Of a stretch of DNA of 64,000 bases, positions 1-13,481 are shown piece after piece. Location: assembly GCA_023055355.1 (NCBI GenBank), contig JALJCS010000006.1, forward strand, positions 35,867,001 to 35,931,000, read 5' to 3'. The translations under genes and the position numbers were made by a program. The stretch is from Agelaius tricolor. Taxonomy: Eukaryota > Chordata > Aves > Passeriformes > Icteridae. The notes beneath the pieces are model-generated. The model made no database searches and had not been told where the DNA came from. It saw only the letters and a program-made list of their open reading frames with translations. The number at the start of each line of letters is the position of its first letter. Positions within the stretch are counted from its first letter, which is position 1.

Positions 1-718
1 GATTTTGTAAGACTATCAAAGTTACATTGGGGTGAACTTGACCCAAATTGTGTCAGGAACAGGGTTGTGCTGCTAATAAAGATAAAGGTCTGTTCACTGT
101 GACACTATTGAGTAGTTTAAAAAAAAAAATCTTGTAAACAATTGTTGTCAGCTTTCAAATGCAATTTTATAAAACTCTTGTGGCCTTCAGACATGCCACA
201 CTTTTATCCTTATCACCACATTAAATCACCCTGCCAATAATGTCTTCGGGAGGAATTTGAATTTAATTACATTATGTAAACTAGAAAATATCTTCAGTGC
301 ACTTTAAGAGAATAGCTTATCTTGGAAATTCTTAAATTCTGTTTTGTTTAAAATATTTACATTTTGATAAGTTTATTCTGCTGCATATAGCATTTATTGA
401 TCTTTCTCAGGAATCCATTTTCAATATAATGAATTCTATTTATTTTCCATAAACTCTTGACTGTACTAGGCCATATTCTTACACAGCTTTTAAGGAAAAA
501 ATACATTAACATGGTTTTGAGAGCATAAATATTTTGTTTTATAGCAATTATAAGACAGGGAAATACATCCTTACACGTTTTTTTCTTTCCTCTGGACACA
601 GTACTTTAGTCCACATCCTGGAACATAGCAGCAATACTTTGTTTAAATTTTTCAGAGTAAAGGTATGGTTATGTTGCCTGCTACCTCCATATGGAAGTTT
701 TTTTCTATTCATTTTTTC

Positions 719-799
719 TATATTATGACTCATTTACTTTCCTTCTATATGATGATTCATTTACTTTCTTTCCATATTATGACTCATTTGACTCATTCA
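719..799. repeat. 27-bp minisatellite, 3 units
   Basis: Three consecutive 27-bp units (719-745, 746-772, 773-799) share the core ATTATGACTCATTTACTTTC with a few substitutions; the third unit is the most diverged. The 27-bp period is a multiple of three, so the repeat is read as three 9-residue blocks inside a short open frame at 665-1030. That explains the frame without needing a gene. Confidence 0.85.
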
Positions 800-1304
800 G
801 TAAAGGTTTTGCTCTTGTGGGTTTTTTTATTTTGTTTATTTTGTAAGGAATTTGAAAGTATTTTCAGGAGCTCTCTTTTTAACTCATCTCCTGATTTCTC
901 ACTCTTCTTCTCAATCTTCCATCCCCAATCATTCTCTCTTCTCTCTCACACTTGTACCCATGGCAGTGTTAACTGCATTTTCAAACACTATCAAAGTATA
1001 TTTTCTCCCCCTCTCATATTTATTTCATAGAACATATCTATAGATGTGAACGCATTTCACAGCCAGTCAAGCCAAGATTCCCTTCCACCTGCCCTCTAAT
1101 GAAGTCTTGAAATGCATCAAAGTCCAATTTTAATTAGGAGGGGAGGATTGCAAGCAAGTATTGCATAGAATTTAATAATCTAATTAAAAAAATATGTACA
1201 TCCAAAAAGGGAAGAGAGATTTTCAGATCCTAAATCCTAAAGTTTAGGAAACCAGATTAGTTTAAAAAATAAATTTAAAAAAGGAAAAATTAAAAAAAAA
1301 GAAG

Positions 1305-1343
1305 AGGTGGAAAAGAGAGGCGGAAAAGAGAGGTGGAAAAGAA
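1305..1343. repeat. 13-bp purine minisatellite, 3 units
   Basis: Three units of AGGYGGAAAAGAG lie head to tail (1305-1317, 1318-1330, 1331-1343), the last one base different. They sit in an A/G-rich stretch from about 1280 to 1350. This looks like simple replication slippage. Confidence 0.8.
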
Positions 1344-4300
1344 AAAAGGAAAAATCTCACTTGATGCTTGCAGTGGGTAAAGCACTGTTTCCAGCATACA
1401 ATATCTGTGGCCAGCTCTGCAGTAAACATCCAGTGTGCCTATGCAAAAACATTGCCAAGTCAAGTCTTTTTTAGTACCACCCCTTATCAAGGCCCGGCTT
1501 TAAACTGTATTGTTGCAAGTAACAGCATTCTGCTAATATTATGCTATTTTTCCAAAGATAATAAATCTTCCCTACCAACACCCCAGCAAATCCCCCAGTC
1601 AGATTCACTGGTAGGATGGATCTCAGCTAAGCAGCAGAAATGAAGGTTTGCTGCATTCACAGTGCGGGTAATTTTTTCAGCTGGATGTTCCCATGGAGTA
1701 AATAGTGTTCAGCTGCACACCACATCTGCTCTGGCACAAACATGTCCAAGAAGGGACATGGGTTTAGCCAAAAAGGGCACGTTTTGCACAATTTTGGATT
1801 CTACTACATTTCCAATGGTTAAAGTATATGCCAGACAGTTTTGGAAGCTCCCTAGGAAAGGGAGCATACAGATGAGCAAACATATCAGTATGTCTAATAA
1901 ACAGATCCAATTGCAAATATTGATATTCAAGTATACTTTATGCTTTGGGGGATTGTGCTATTTCATTAAGTGTTTGATAATTTAAAAGAAAATCCCCACT
2001 TCCACAGATTTTCAAACATTTTAAAGGAAAAGTCTTCAGTTACCACAGCAATAATACCAAAAAGTCATGCAAAAAAAAAAGTGAAATAAATAAACTTGCC
2101 CTTCATTTTTTTTAAAGTTTAGTGCTTATACTAAATCCTGGATTATGCTTTTAGTTTGTCTGTTTGAGTTAGGTCCTCTCACAGAAGATATGCTATAGCT
2201 ATTATTTGAAAATGAATAATTTCAGAGTTTGCTATCAGAATACGCTGTAAAGAAATACACCACAGGCTTGCTTTTTGGCAACTGCCTAAAAGTGCTTCCA
2301 ACAATAAGCAGGGGTATATAATTTTAAGTGTATGTGCATATGAAGACATGAAAGACTCCAGTTCCCACTTTCTTCAAGAACTTGACCACTTAATATTTGT
2401 CAACAGCCCCCAGAAATGCCCAGGTGGCTTATATCAGCTGAGGCACATTCTTTGCACCTAAATAGTTGCCATGGAAATAACCATAGAATTCTTTGGCAAA
2501 CTCTACCTCAGTCCTTACTTGTACTCTGTGCAGAGTGGGAGTTGATGGCACCCACAAAGTGTCCTGTCACATCTAAGCAACACAGTTCTGTTGAACAACT
2601 AACACATTTGGAAAATAGTCATGGCACTGAGTTACAGATCCTCAGTCACAACCAGACTCTCTCTATGTGATTGTGATTTAAAAAACTTCAGTAAAATGAG
2701 CTTTTTAAGTCTGGGTAAGAAGCAAAACCCTCTGAAGGACATCTGCTGCCTTTGTTGTGTCATCTCACATAAGGTACGACAATTCCTGATGGGGTGACAC
2801 AAGGGACTACATCAGCTGCAATGAGGATATAAAAACTAGCTTCTGACAAAATCTTTTGAATTTAGAAGTGGACCAATGCACAAAAATTATCCTTCAAGCC
2901 AAACTTACACAAAAAAGCCCTTCATTTAAGCTTGCTCAAATGCCCAAATTAACCCAACTGCTAGTGGATTTTTTTTTTTTTTGTCTATCCACTCTAATTA
3001 TCTTTGTGGACAAATATTTTTGCCATCCTCTGTCAAGAGCAAAACCACATATAGTGAATATTCACCTTTGCTGTGACTGCATCTATAAGGTCTCCAAAAA
3101 ACATCAATTTGGCACCACATCTTTACAGTGTTCTCAAAGAGTGAAGAGAGAAACATCGAGCTTGCTGCCCTTTCAAACCTCCATGGCTGAAGTTGTGCCA
3201 TTGCGTGACCTCTACCTCTAACTCACAAGTGCTCTCCAAGAGCTTAGTATACAAAAAGTAATTTAAGGTATATAACAAAACACAAAGAATGAAGCATAAT
3301 CTATAATCACATAGTTCCCAAAAGTAATTGTTCAAAATAGTCAGGAAGGCTCACATAGATGGCTTTTATCGTCATTCTCTAAAAACACAAATTTTATTAA
3401 CTGGAGACTGATGAAGGATTGAGTAGCTTCAAAAATTGCTGTAAGTACCAGCAAGTCACTTGGTCAAAAGATATGGAAAGATTTACAGTTATATAAGCTG
3501 TGATATATAGATCTAAACATAGAGGACTTGAAAGCAAACAGTGAAATCAACAATTACATGGCGTGTCTGTTTAGTCATGACCACAGAGAGGGATTAACAT
3601 CCATCACAGACTTTTGCTCTTGTGCAGAACATAGGGAGGCAACAGAGTAATCCAGAGATGTGCCTTGCAATAGGATCAGACATAGAGAGAGAAAAAATAG
3701 GAAAAAAAATTGCAAGCCCAAAAGACTTTCAAATATTGTTTTGGAAAAGGCAGAAAAGACGATTTATTAAATACAAGCACAGATGAGAGTGCCTCCAGGG
3801 ACCAGATTTATAATAATTACTACCTCTACTGACAGCTTCTTGCCTTTTAAACTTAGAAGAAAAGGATGTGGGAGAAGGTCACACACAAGAACACATTTGT
3901 CATCCAAGATGCTGTCCTCCATTTCTATGATAAAATAATTTCTCTTACAATACATTGCAAAGCAATGGACTTCAGTTCCCAAATTATGCTCTTTTAACAT
4001 GAATCATACAGGAAAAGCACACTCTCATTTATTTTCCCCCCTTTCAGGCTCACCATTTTTTCTTCAACTATTTCATTTAAGTGAATTTTTGTTTGGTGCT
4101 CATGTGAAATAACCCAAAATCCTCAAATCCCCACAAATAAAATGCCTGGGACAAGCAAGTGAAATACTGTACAAAAAAATTGAAACAACCTCTCTCTATC
4201 ATGCTTGCTTTCTGTCACAACCTATTTGGCAGGATTCAGTCAGGACTGCGCTACTAATGTGCTGCTGTTGGAATGATCTCTTTTTTCTGTCTGAGGAAAG

Positions 4301-5903
4301 GTGTCTCCCATGGAAAGTGTCTCACAAAAAATGTTCAGTTTACCATGCATAAATTATACTCAGGTAGACAAATGCCACACTTGCTCTAGGAGGCCAAATT
4401 AAAATTTCCGGGTTTTACTTCCCATTCTCAATGCTGATGCTACATCACATTTCACTGTGCTGGATGCAGTCCCTGAAAGAATATCTATTTTAAATTAGCA
4501 GAAACTAAATTATTAATGCAGCATTGATTGCAAAGAAGTTTGTGAGTAGAGAGTTGCCAAGCCTTTGGTTTCCATACCTTATCAACAGTCAGGTCTCAGA
4601 GATTCATTTGATGCCTCATACACATCATCAACTACCTCATTCATACTTAAACAAAATTTAAAGTATGTTCTGCAAACAGAACAAGGTACTGAGGATAAAA
4701 TATTTTCCCACCAAAAGAAAGAGTTTTTCTCTCTGTTGGAATTTCTCATGTAAGTATATAATCACTTGCATTCTGCCCACCTGACTGCACACTGAGAGTT
4801 CTTTAGCTTTAATTGCAATGTTCTTATTTCTATTCATAAAGCTGTGCAAGAATTCAATACAAATACAGTTTGCATGTATGTATAACCCATCTGTAACTCA
4901 TTTAGAATTTAAAAATCACCTTTGTATTCCCATATGATGTCACTGAGCCAGACTATGCAAACCATTTTAGAGCAGCCTTAGGAATGCATTTTAGCCATGT
5001 GATAATGATTAAAGAATATAATCCAAAGTGGCTCCTGCACTACAAGATACAATCACTTCTGACAAACTCTCTGTTGCTGCTTATATACAACCACCGTTAC
5101 ACCGTTACTTTCAAATGTTCTCTTTCTTTAGAGAGAAATAGTAAAAATAAAAATTAAAAAAAAAAAAAAGAGAAGGATTAGATCAAACACAAATACTTTT
5201 TAAATTTAACTTCCAGTCTGGGGCCACCGTGAAAGCCCCAGTCAGCTTCAAAACCACAACCAAGGAAGAATCATCTTTTACCCTGACAACAGTTAGATAT
5301 AGGACATGGATTTGAAGGAATTTTTCAAGGCCATTTTCTATATCTGAGAAGCTAAAGCTGTTCCTAAAATAATTTGATTGACATGCATAGACTGAAAACA
5401 TAGATGGTAGGCAAGTCTTAGAGAATACATTTTTGCCCCTAGCAGATGTTATAGACCTCACTATGGACTTATCAGGATTACCAGACTAATTTAGCTGGCA
5501 ATCTATATCTTTTGTACAGGTGCTTATCAGTCTGGCAGAAGAGTATTATCACTTAGTACAGTTTGGGTATTAACAGCTAGCAGAGCATATTTTTCTAGAA
5601 CCAGGCTGGTTTTGGTTTTTATATCCTATGAAGTAAAAACAAAAAAATCACTCTTAGCATAAATTTGCCAATTACAAAGTTGTCACTGAGTTCCCTCAAA
5701 TCAGCTTTCCAGAGCATGACAATTATTTAAAACTGTTTCTCTGTTTCTCTGTTTCTACTTTTTTTAACTGTTTCTCTAGTTTCTACTTTTTATCTGATAC
5801 ACTCGCCCTAATTAACATAAAGTTTCAAGCAACAGTCAAACAGAGCTAAACTGAAGTTAAGAGTGGGTTTCTTAGTGCCTAATTCAGATGAGTTTATGAA
5901 TTT

Positions 5904-6202
5904 CACAGAATATTCTGAATTAGAAGAGATCCACAAGGATTATCAAAGTCCAGCTCCTAGGTCTGCATAAGACATCCCCAAGAGTCACACCATGTGCTCT
6001 GAACCTGTTGTCCAAATGCTTCTTGAGCTCTGTCAGGCTGGTGCTGTGACCACTTCCCTGAGGAGCCTGTTCCAGTGCCCAGCAACCCTCTTGATGAAGA
6101 AAATTTTCCTGCTATGCAAGCTAAACTTCCCCTGACACAACTTCAGGCCATTCCCTTGGGTCCTGTCACTGGTCACCAGAGAGGAGAGATGAGTGCTCTG
6201 CA
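5904..6202 (-). mobile_element. CR1 LINE 3' end, minus strand
   Basis: On the minus strand this is the 3' end of a CR1 non-LTR retrotransposon, 5'-truncated as is usual for CR1. The plus strand opens with CACAGAAT, the complement of the CR1 terminal octamer ATTCTGTG. It then follows the CR1 3' untranslated region and the end of ORF2 (endonuclease/reverse transcriptase). The minus-strand frame at 6033-6110 carries a C-terminal ORF2 motif, [15 protein letters not shown] one-base deletion relative to the family pattern just after it (near 6040) brings in a TGA, so the copy is dead. Divergence is moderate. The subfamily is not assigned, but the 3' end resembles CR1 types common in passerines and other birds. 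Confidence in CR1 is high; the exact limits are approximate. Confidence 0.93.
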
Positions 6203-9200
6203 GAGAATGAAGAGTTCTTTGTGGTGACAGCAACAATCCATGCTGAAGATGATGCACTGACATTTATCCCTGCTGCCTGATACTATGCCATAGCCTATAA
6301 AGCTCGTCATGAGTTTCTTTGGAGAATGGAAAGAGACTGATTTCAATTATGAGAAATTCCCAAAGTGCAATGTTTGTGTAGCCATATGACTGCTACTGTT
6401 AAAACCTGTTGGTGACACCCAGCTGAGTTTCTACAGGAAACAGCCCAAATGTCTGCTTCCTCAACCAGGTTTTCATAACTTCAACTCCATTGTTTTCCAC
6501 TGCCAATGGCACTATATGTTAGGGACACACACATCCTCATCTATTCATAGATATGAGCAAGAGAAATCTGTATCCAACATGCAGGTAGAAACATTTTGGT
6601 TTGACCACTTTTCTTAGTTGATAAAATGATGTCACTAATCTTCCACTGGTGCTGCATTAGATTATGAAACAAAAGCCTCATTTCAAAAAACACACTGCCT
6701 GCCCATTAGACACATTTTAATGCTTTAATGTGACTGTTTGCACTTCACCAGATGCCTTAAAACCATAGGTCCACTTTCAGTCAGTATATTATCTCAGAAT
6801 CAAGCTTATCAGGTACACTAATGTGAGGAACAAACCACCATTTAAAATGCCTCCTATTGTGCAGTAGTGTTTTTCTGGAACAGTACTGCAACAACTACCA
6901 GAGAATAACAAGGCTATTTATATCTTTAGTACTTGATAACTCATAAAACTAAGTTACATCTAAGTAATTTGGGGAGCATTAGCGCTTTTCAGTGTCTGCA
7001 GAATAAAAGTATGCTAATGAACTAAACAATTTTTTGCATGTAGAAATGAATGTTATCTTTCAAACCAGAACCAAATTCCCTAGCTAAATCTCTGAATATA
7101 ATTTCCTGAGCTTGTGTGAAGTACTCCTTTATGTATGGTTATTATTTTAGTAGCTCTGCTAAAAAAGTAAATCTCTTACATTCATTAAAAACTAATAGTT
7201 GCCTTTTAAGCACATTAGTGCAAATATATTTACCCCTATCACAAGGAATCAGGCTACACTTTGCTGACATTCATTACCAGAACACAGTCTAGCTTGTCTT
7301 TTTTTTTTCCAAATGAAGCTTTGTTTACTCTGTCATATTTTTAAAAGCAACTGTAAAATGTAAATTAAACTCCATGCATTATTACTTTTGAATCCCCAAC
7401 AAGCAGAACTTTTAACTGAGCTTTGCATTTTTTAAAGAAAAGAAAGAGTGATTATCCTCAAATGCACACAGGTTATGGCCCACAATTTCTTTAGATGCAT
7501 TAGCATGTATTATTTTCTCAAGTATTTGGAAAAACTCCTTTCTTAATTTCTGCCTTTTCAAAGGTACCTGGCATTTAGCAACAGGCCCAAAACAGCAAAA
7601 ATACCTCAGAGCTTCAAGAACATGAAGAATGGGTTTAATACACCTCTAAAAAATAAAGGATCTAAGGTTTACAGTCTATCCTCTACTACAGAATATATTT
7701 CAAATATTAACAGAGAGAAAATGCATAGCATCAAATAATTGCTAAAGGAGTCTCTCTGTGTGAAAGGGTCAGCTTGAAGAAGAATATTAATTTGGGTGTT
7801 TTGATCCTCAGATACAAGGCGAGTTGTTGCCCTGACTCCCTGAGCTGTACTTGGAACTACTGCACTCCAGGCACCCAAAAGGAGTTTTCTCTAGATATTA
7901 TAACATGAAAACTGAAAGTCAATGATTTTATCACATCTATATTGACTATTTCTTTTGAAACTAAATTCTGGCATGTTACTCAGAACTCTGAACAGATCTA
8001 CTATGTTAGCTTTCACCATTAAGAGACACAAGGCAAGGTGAATAATGGCATTAGAAACTGGCCCATTACATTAGAAAAATCAGTGTTTCATATAAATGGA
8101 TACAGGCATGCAACTAACAAATATTATGGAGTTTCAAGGCTCAATTAATGACAAGTTTGATGCCTGGGTTATTCATACCCTGCACGATTTCTATGGAAAG
8201 CTACGGATGTGGTACAGACTGTAAAATTAAGAGAACAGCTGTACAATCGATCCTCTTATTGATTTTAGAAGACTGATAGCAGTCTTGAAAAGCTGAGAAG
8301 AGGGATGCCAGGGAAATGGACTAACAAGGCACAGGAATAATCTGAGAGAAGTCAGCAAAAGGGAAAGGTTGTGCATCCTCTGATAAGCAACACAAGACAA
8401 GTTAAAAGTGCCAAAAGGGGAAGGCAGGGGAACTCTCATCCTTGTAAATTGATGGGAAATGCTTACTATGCCTGCTGCTCAGAGCAGTGTGGGACAGGGA
8501 GAGCACCTCCTTTACACAGGTGCCTTCAGGCTCCCACTGTGAGGTCGACCACCCCACAAAGTGTGTCTGCCAGCAGTATTGCTGCCCTGAGTCCAAGGCC
8601 AAGATTTGCCTTAACAATCCTAACCAACACACAGGAAACTATTTCACCTCAGGAAAAAGTGTTAAGGCTGCCCTGATTATTTTACTTCTTTGTGTCACAG
8701 ATTTTTCAAAACTTGGCAATCAAAGCTGTAAATTTCTGCTTTGCTTGAATCCAAAGTTTTTTAACCCATAAAACTTGATTAGTGTGAAAAATGAAGACTG
8801 CTCAGCTGACAAATACAAGTCCCATTAACTGGATCGACTTGTTTCCCAAGAGGCAGAGCACTGTGGACTGACAAACCACAAGAGCCTGAAAGTGAACTTG
8901 AAGTCTCAGGAATGGCAATATGCTTTCCACCAAGCTGCAAGAATTAGCTTGAGGATGAGTTTATCAAGCCCTGAGGAAAGTCTTCCCTACCAGTTTTAGC
9001 TTCATTCCTTTGATAACTTTAAAATGAAATTAATCAGACATGCTATATAAAACTTGCAATGAGGAGACCATTGCAGCACCATTACTTTTTGCTCAGTAGG
9101 GAAGAGATACAGGATTTTCTAGTTCCTTCACATTTTCTTTTCTTCATATAATTTTTTTTCTTTTCCCAGCTAACCTCTCCTTTATATCCCCTGTTGTTCT

Positions 9201-9329
9201 TCCTTAAAATGTATGTTAGGGAGAACATACATTGCTGGACATGCTGTGCTTTGACTTTACCCCCAACTTTGATGAGTACAGAAAAACCCTACAATGATTC
9301 AAGGCATGATCAGAAGGACCTGACTTACT
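6203..9329. other. Unique sequence, no gene recognised
   Basis: I recognise no gene or repeat. The stretch from about 8360 to 8680 is a little richer in G+C and has overlapping open frames on both strands (8371-8676 and 8487-8771 plus, 8402-8632 minus). None shows a domain or motif I know, and overlapping frames of this kind follow from the local drop in A+T. The interval just left of the LTR (9170-9330) has a long pyrimidine tract ending CCCAG at 9169 and an open frame that runs into the LTR, which I take as accidental. Confidence 0.55.
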
Positions 9330-9934
9330 CAAAGATGCCACCAAAGTTGCTCTATCACTCCCCTCCTCAGCTAGACAGGGAGAGAAAATACAGTGAAAGA
9401 CTTATGGGTCAAGAGAAGGACAGGGAAAGAGAACACACCAGATACTTTCATGGATCAAAAGGACTTGACTCAGGGAAATTAGTTTAATTTATTACCAATC
9501 AAACCAGAACAGGATAATGAGAAATAAAACCAAATCATAAAACACCTTCTCAGGTTTACCTTTACTCCAAACTTTCTCCAACTGTTCCACCCACAGTGGC
9601 ACAGAGAGAGGGAATGGGAGCTGTGGTGAGTTCAGCACACCTTACCTCTGCTACTCCTTCCTCAGGGGAAGGACTCCTCACACTCTTCACCACAAGATGT
9701 AGGTGAATCCCTGCTCCTGTGCCTGGGAGCACCTCCTTCCCTTTCTTCTTCACTGACCTTGATGTCTGTAGAGCTGTTTCTCTCACATATTCTCACTCCT
9801 CTCTCTGGTTACTGTTACTCCTGTCCAATTTTACCCCAGGGGAAATTGGGTCTACTGAACACAGGGTAAGCTTCCAGCAGCTTCTCAGAGAAGCAACACC
9901 ACTACCCCCATCCTCTCCACACAAGCCAAATACA
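9330..9934 (-). mobile_element. Solitary avian endogenous retrovirus LTR
   Basis: Read on the minus strand, this follows a long terminal repeat that is widespread in bird genomes (my recollection is of an ERV-L-like family; the class is uncertain). The element 5' end starts with TGTATTTGG at 9934. It continues through the segment around 9735-9830 that is highly typical of this LTR. A candidate polyadenylation signal AATAAA lies at 9493-9488. The element ends near 9330 in the region resembling the LTR 3' end. The family LTR is longer: a GC-rich, internally repetitive middle part is missing here around 9690-9715. No gag, pol or env sequence adjoins it and I see no matching 5-bp target duplication, so it is a solo LTR with a probably trimmed 3' end. 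The open frames overlapping it (9194-9487, 9562-9786, 9719-9961) are incidental. Confidence 0.75.
9488..9493 (-). promoter_or_regulatory. Probable LTR polyadenylation signal
   Basis: The minus strand reads AATAAA here, inside the part of the solo LTR where the family carries its R/U5 polyadenylation signal. Seen directly; that it works is inference from the family layout. Confidence 0.35.
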
Positions 9935-12900
9935 CCTTCCAATTTTCAAGCAACTTCATAGAGAATTGCTACTTCCAGACAGCAGCATTGAGAACCCAAA
10001 GTACAAGATGACTTTTAATATATAAAATAATTTCCCCTTTTTTTTCTTAATCTACATCTTCACAAAGGATCAAAGGACATTTTTGTTATCCTCAGGTCTG
10101 ACAACTTGGTTTGTATGAGAAAATTTTTGTACGGTATGCATTGAATTAACTAACTTGACAACCACCTTGTCTTAGCTTCATTTAGGTTAGTGTTAGGAAT
10201 GCAGTTGTAAATTTGCTTTTCTCTAATGGTAGCTGGATAAAGTATTTCCATGGGATATTCAAAGCATCCCTAGGGCTTAAACTACCATGAAGTAGAATGA
10301 AGAGAGAAAAAAAACCAGAAAAAACAATCAACAAGCAGATATAATAACAAGTCCTACATATATTGCACACCCTACAATCCAGTTGGGAGAACAAATTGTT
10401 TTATTATTTAGGCCATTAAATAGTCATCAGTGTGTGATATCTGGGACCCTGATATTAGATTCCATGGTTTATTTATATTTTTCTTTTATTTTGTTCTTTC
10501 TCATTCCTTACCTTGTCTCCTGTCTTTGGATATCTATGGAGTATTTCTTAACATTAAAAAAAGAAACAGAAGCCTGTCTGTATTTGGTGTGTTATAACTG
10601 AATGGTAATTTGCTCTTTTTTATCAAATTATCAGCTATTAGGAACAGCAATTCTCATCTGCACAGAAGAATCAGTTAAACATCAAGGACATTTTAAGGTG
10701 CTGTGGAAGTAATTTTAAAGAGAAGAGAAGAGAAAAGCCCTTCAGTACTCTCAAATTTTTATTGGGACCCTGAGCTTATTTTAACAGAGAGAAAGAGGAG
10801 GTATCTGTCAGTCTAAATGGGAATAGGACAGGACCCCAGGGAAGATTCTAAATTCTGTGTGTTTTTCCTATTGAATCAATGTGAAGTCTTTCATTTCTGT
10901 AGTAAGTTATACATATTTTCAGACATTGTTACATATCATGTGCACATATACTGAAGAAACCAAACAAAAAAGTCATTAACGAGTGGCTAGACTTATATCT
11001 CAAATGTGGATAAATAAAATCTACACTCCTAACAGAACTCAGACCAATGATACCTGCATTTTATAACTATATTATAGCTGCACTGTAAAACTTGGTTTTA
11101 AAAGTCATGGAAGTTTAGTGGACTTGAATCGTGCTAAATCAAGGATTTGGGACAAAGTAACTTCATTATCCCGTTTTCAAGTTCCAGATAAAATAACATT
11201 TGAAATACAGCTAGTATAATCATTGGATAATTATTTAGATTGGATATTCCAGGAAACCCTCCCAGTAATCCAAGGTCAGCACTCTCATAAGACTGAAGTC
11301 TTCCAGCACAATCCTGAAATAAGGATTTCTTTGGCTGATATAACAGGACTTGAAACAAATGGATAACTTTACAGAGAAAATAGTACCTAAAATTTCAATC
11401 ATGTTTTCCTCCATTCTCAAGCTTTACTGCTCCTATTTATTCATACTGTCCTATTTGGAAAGCATTTAGTCCAACAATTTCAACAATATTGCACTCAGAA
11501 ATTATTTATCTCTAATTTACCATGCCATTATTTTCTCCTAAGTCTTCCTTTTTACCCCCACATCTGTGATCACCTTGCCATTCCTAGAAATTGCATTTTA
11601 CTACATTTATTTGATAAAGAGCAATTCAATTAAGTGAGGTAGGAGTACTCTGAAATTGCTCTCTTTATCTTTTACATGTGTTAAATATTATCAATAAAGA
11701 AGTGTTCTGCTGTGTTTCATGAGGGACTATACTTATGCCATAAATTCACATAAAATAAATGTAGAAAGGAAAACATTTGTACAATTTGAAAGGCTTGTCC
11801 CTTTCTTATATTCTGCTTTGGAAGTATTCACCATATTTCTATAGCACAATGATCTACCTTCTTTGCTACATTTAAGAGTTTATTTTCCATTCTTCATGAC
11901 TTTTAAATGACAGAAACCATTTCAAAATGTCAAAAAAACCCAAACCTAACCACCCCCAAAATCCCAGTTTTTTGTTTTTTGGGTTTTTTTTAATAAATAC
12001 TGGAAATTGCTCTAAAAACATCAAAATAAATCACTACAATTGAGTTAAAAAACATTCTGACATTTTCAGAACATAACATTTAGCATTTCCATTATGAAAC
12101 AACTAGAAAGGCTTCCCAAGCATTTTTAAACACAATTCTTTTAAATTAAATATACAGGCTCTTCATTACCTGTTTTATTGATTCAAACTAATACTAAGAA
12201 ATTCTTCTGAGGAAACAACAAGCTTTACTTGTAGGTTCTGAAGTCCATATCTTGTGTAACTAAGGATCATGACCTTTCTTCTGAATAGTCTCAGGGAAAT
12301 ATGGAGAGCATTGTAAAAAATGTTACTTATTGTGAGTAAAAGTGTTCTTAAAATTTGTGCTTGTAAAAACTATCAACAGCCATGAAATTTCAATAAGACC
12401 CAGACCATAGGAATTTTAGGGAACCCTTAATGGGAGTATTTCACATTTCCTACTCTAGTGTAGTGATGGTGTCAACTATTATCCAACTAATGTAGAATTC
12501 ATATGCAGAATCAGGAACCACCACCAGACATTCCCCTTCCTGTCAGAAGAACTCAGTGTAGGATCCAGAGAGGAACTGTCTGAAGACTTTTTTATCTTTC
12601 TACATTCTTGCAGGGCTCCTTAAGAAATCTAATACAAGTATAAATCCCACAAAACTGAACTTACAGAGTCTGCAAGGCTTTTGAAATCTGGGTCTCAAAT
12701 CATCTTCTGGAGCCCCTCATTAAATAACACATGGAATAATCTATATTACACATTCAAGGCAATTTTATTCAGAGCACAGAATCATGTGTTTTAATTTACA
12801 AATAGATGTCAATCCTTTTCTTATGAGTCCTTTATATTGCCTAAACAACCAAGGATGGCATAAACATGTTAGATGCCCACTATATAAATGTCAGTGGTAA

Positions 12901-13481
12901 GAAATTAAAGTTGAAGCACAGACAGCCATTTGTTTAGAAGACTCAATTACCACTTTCATACAGAATGTGATTCAGTACCCTTTCTGACACTGTTTCCTAT
13001 TGCTGAAGCTCAAAATTTATAGGACTGAGCTTTCACTTTTCACTAAAGGGACCCAAACTCATAGACCTCCTGTCACTTTAAAATCATGCAGCCAAAGACA
13101 ATGTTTAAGCAACAGACACTTTCAAATAAATAATGCAAAGCACTTGAAGCGACGAATGTAGTTGGCAGAGATGGAATACTGTTTATATATCCTGTCTGGC
13201 CTGACTCAGTGAACATATTAGGCTTTGAATGCAATACAGACAAATAAAGAACAAAAGGAATTAAAACCATACCTAAGGAAAGCTATTCTTATAGAGATAC
13301 ACATAATATTTTTCAGTATTTATTGCTTTGGTAGTTACATCCCATATCTATTAAACCATGAAGGCAATATAAAGTTAATTTGAAGTAGTTAAGCCTACAA
13401 TGATTAATTAGGCTGGTGTCACTCGCACTCTCTCTCTCAAGACTGCTCTCTTAAACAAATCAAAGGGGGTTGTCCCAGTCT
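9935..13481. other. Unique AT-rich sequence, no gene recognised
   Basis: No recognisable gene, RNA or dispersed repeat. A small A/C-rich to T/G-rich low-complexity patch lies at about 11930-11990. The open frames (for example 10182-10394 minus, 10383-10601 plus, 11134-11358 minus) are hydrophobic or AT-driven and show no motifs. A short CT-dinucleotide run precedes the next repeat at about 13424-13440. Confidence 0.55.

Larger units (their letters stand above)
1..5903. other. Unique AT-rich sequence, no gene recognised
   Basis: I see no recognisable gene, RNA or interspersed repeat here apart from the two small minisatellites listed separately. Short homopolymer tracts occur (A9 near 121, a T-run near 2969-2982, an A-rich stretch near 5147-5171). 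The open frames are short, AT-driven and lack family motifs. Conserved non-coding elements cannot be excluded without an alignment. Confidence 0.6.

Noticed and set aside
588..620. Similarity to a CR1 segment (CTGGACACAGTACT)
   Set aside because: About 14 matching bases with no continuation on either side.
2288..2300. AAGTGCTTCC, matching the seed region of the miR-302 family
   Set aside because: The flanks do not fold into a hairpin, so it is a chance match.
6033..6263. 76-residue minus-strand frame
   Set aside because: It is the decayed end of CR1 ORF2 running into flanking sequence, not a host gene.
9170..9487. Open frame of about 100 codons preceded by a pyrimidine tract and CCCAG, with a charged C-terminus
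   Set aside because: Most of the frame lies antisense inside the retroviral LTR, which explains its less AT-driven composition.
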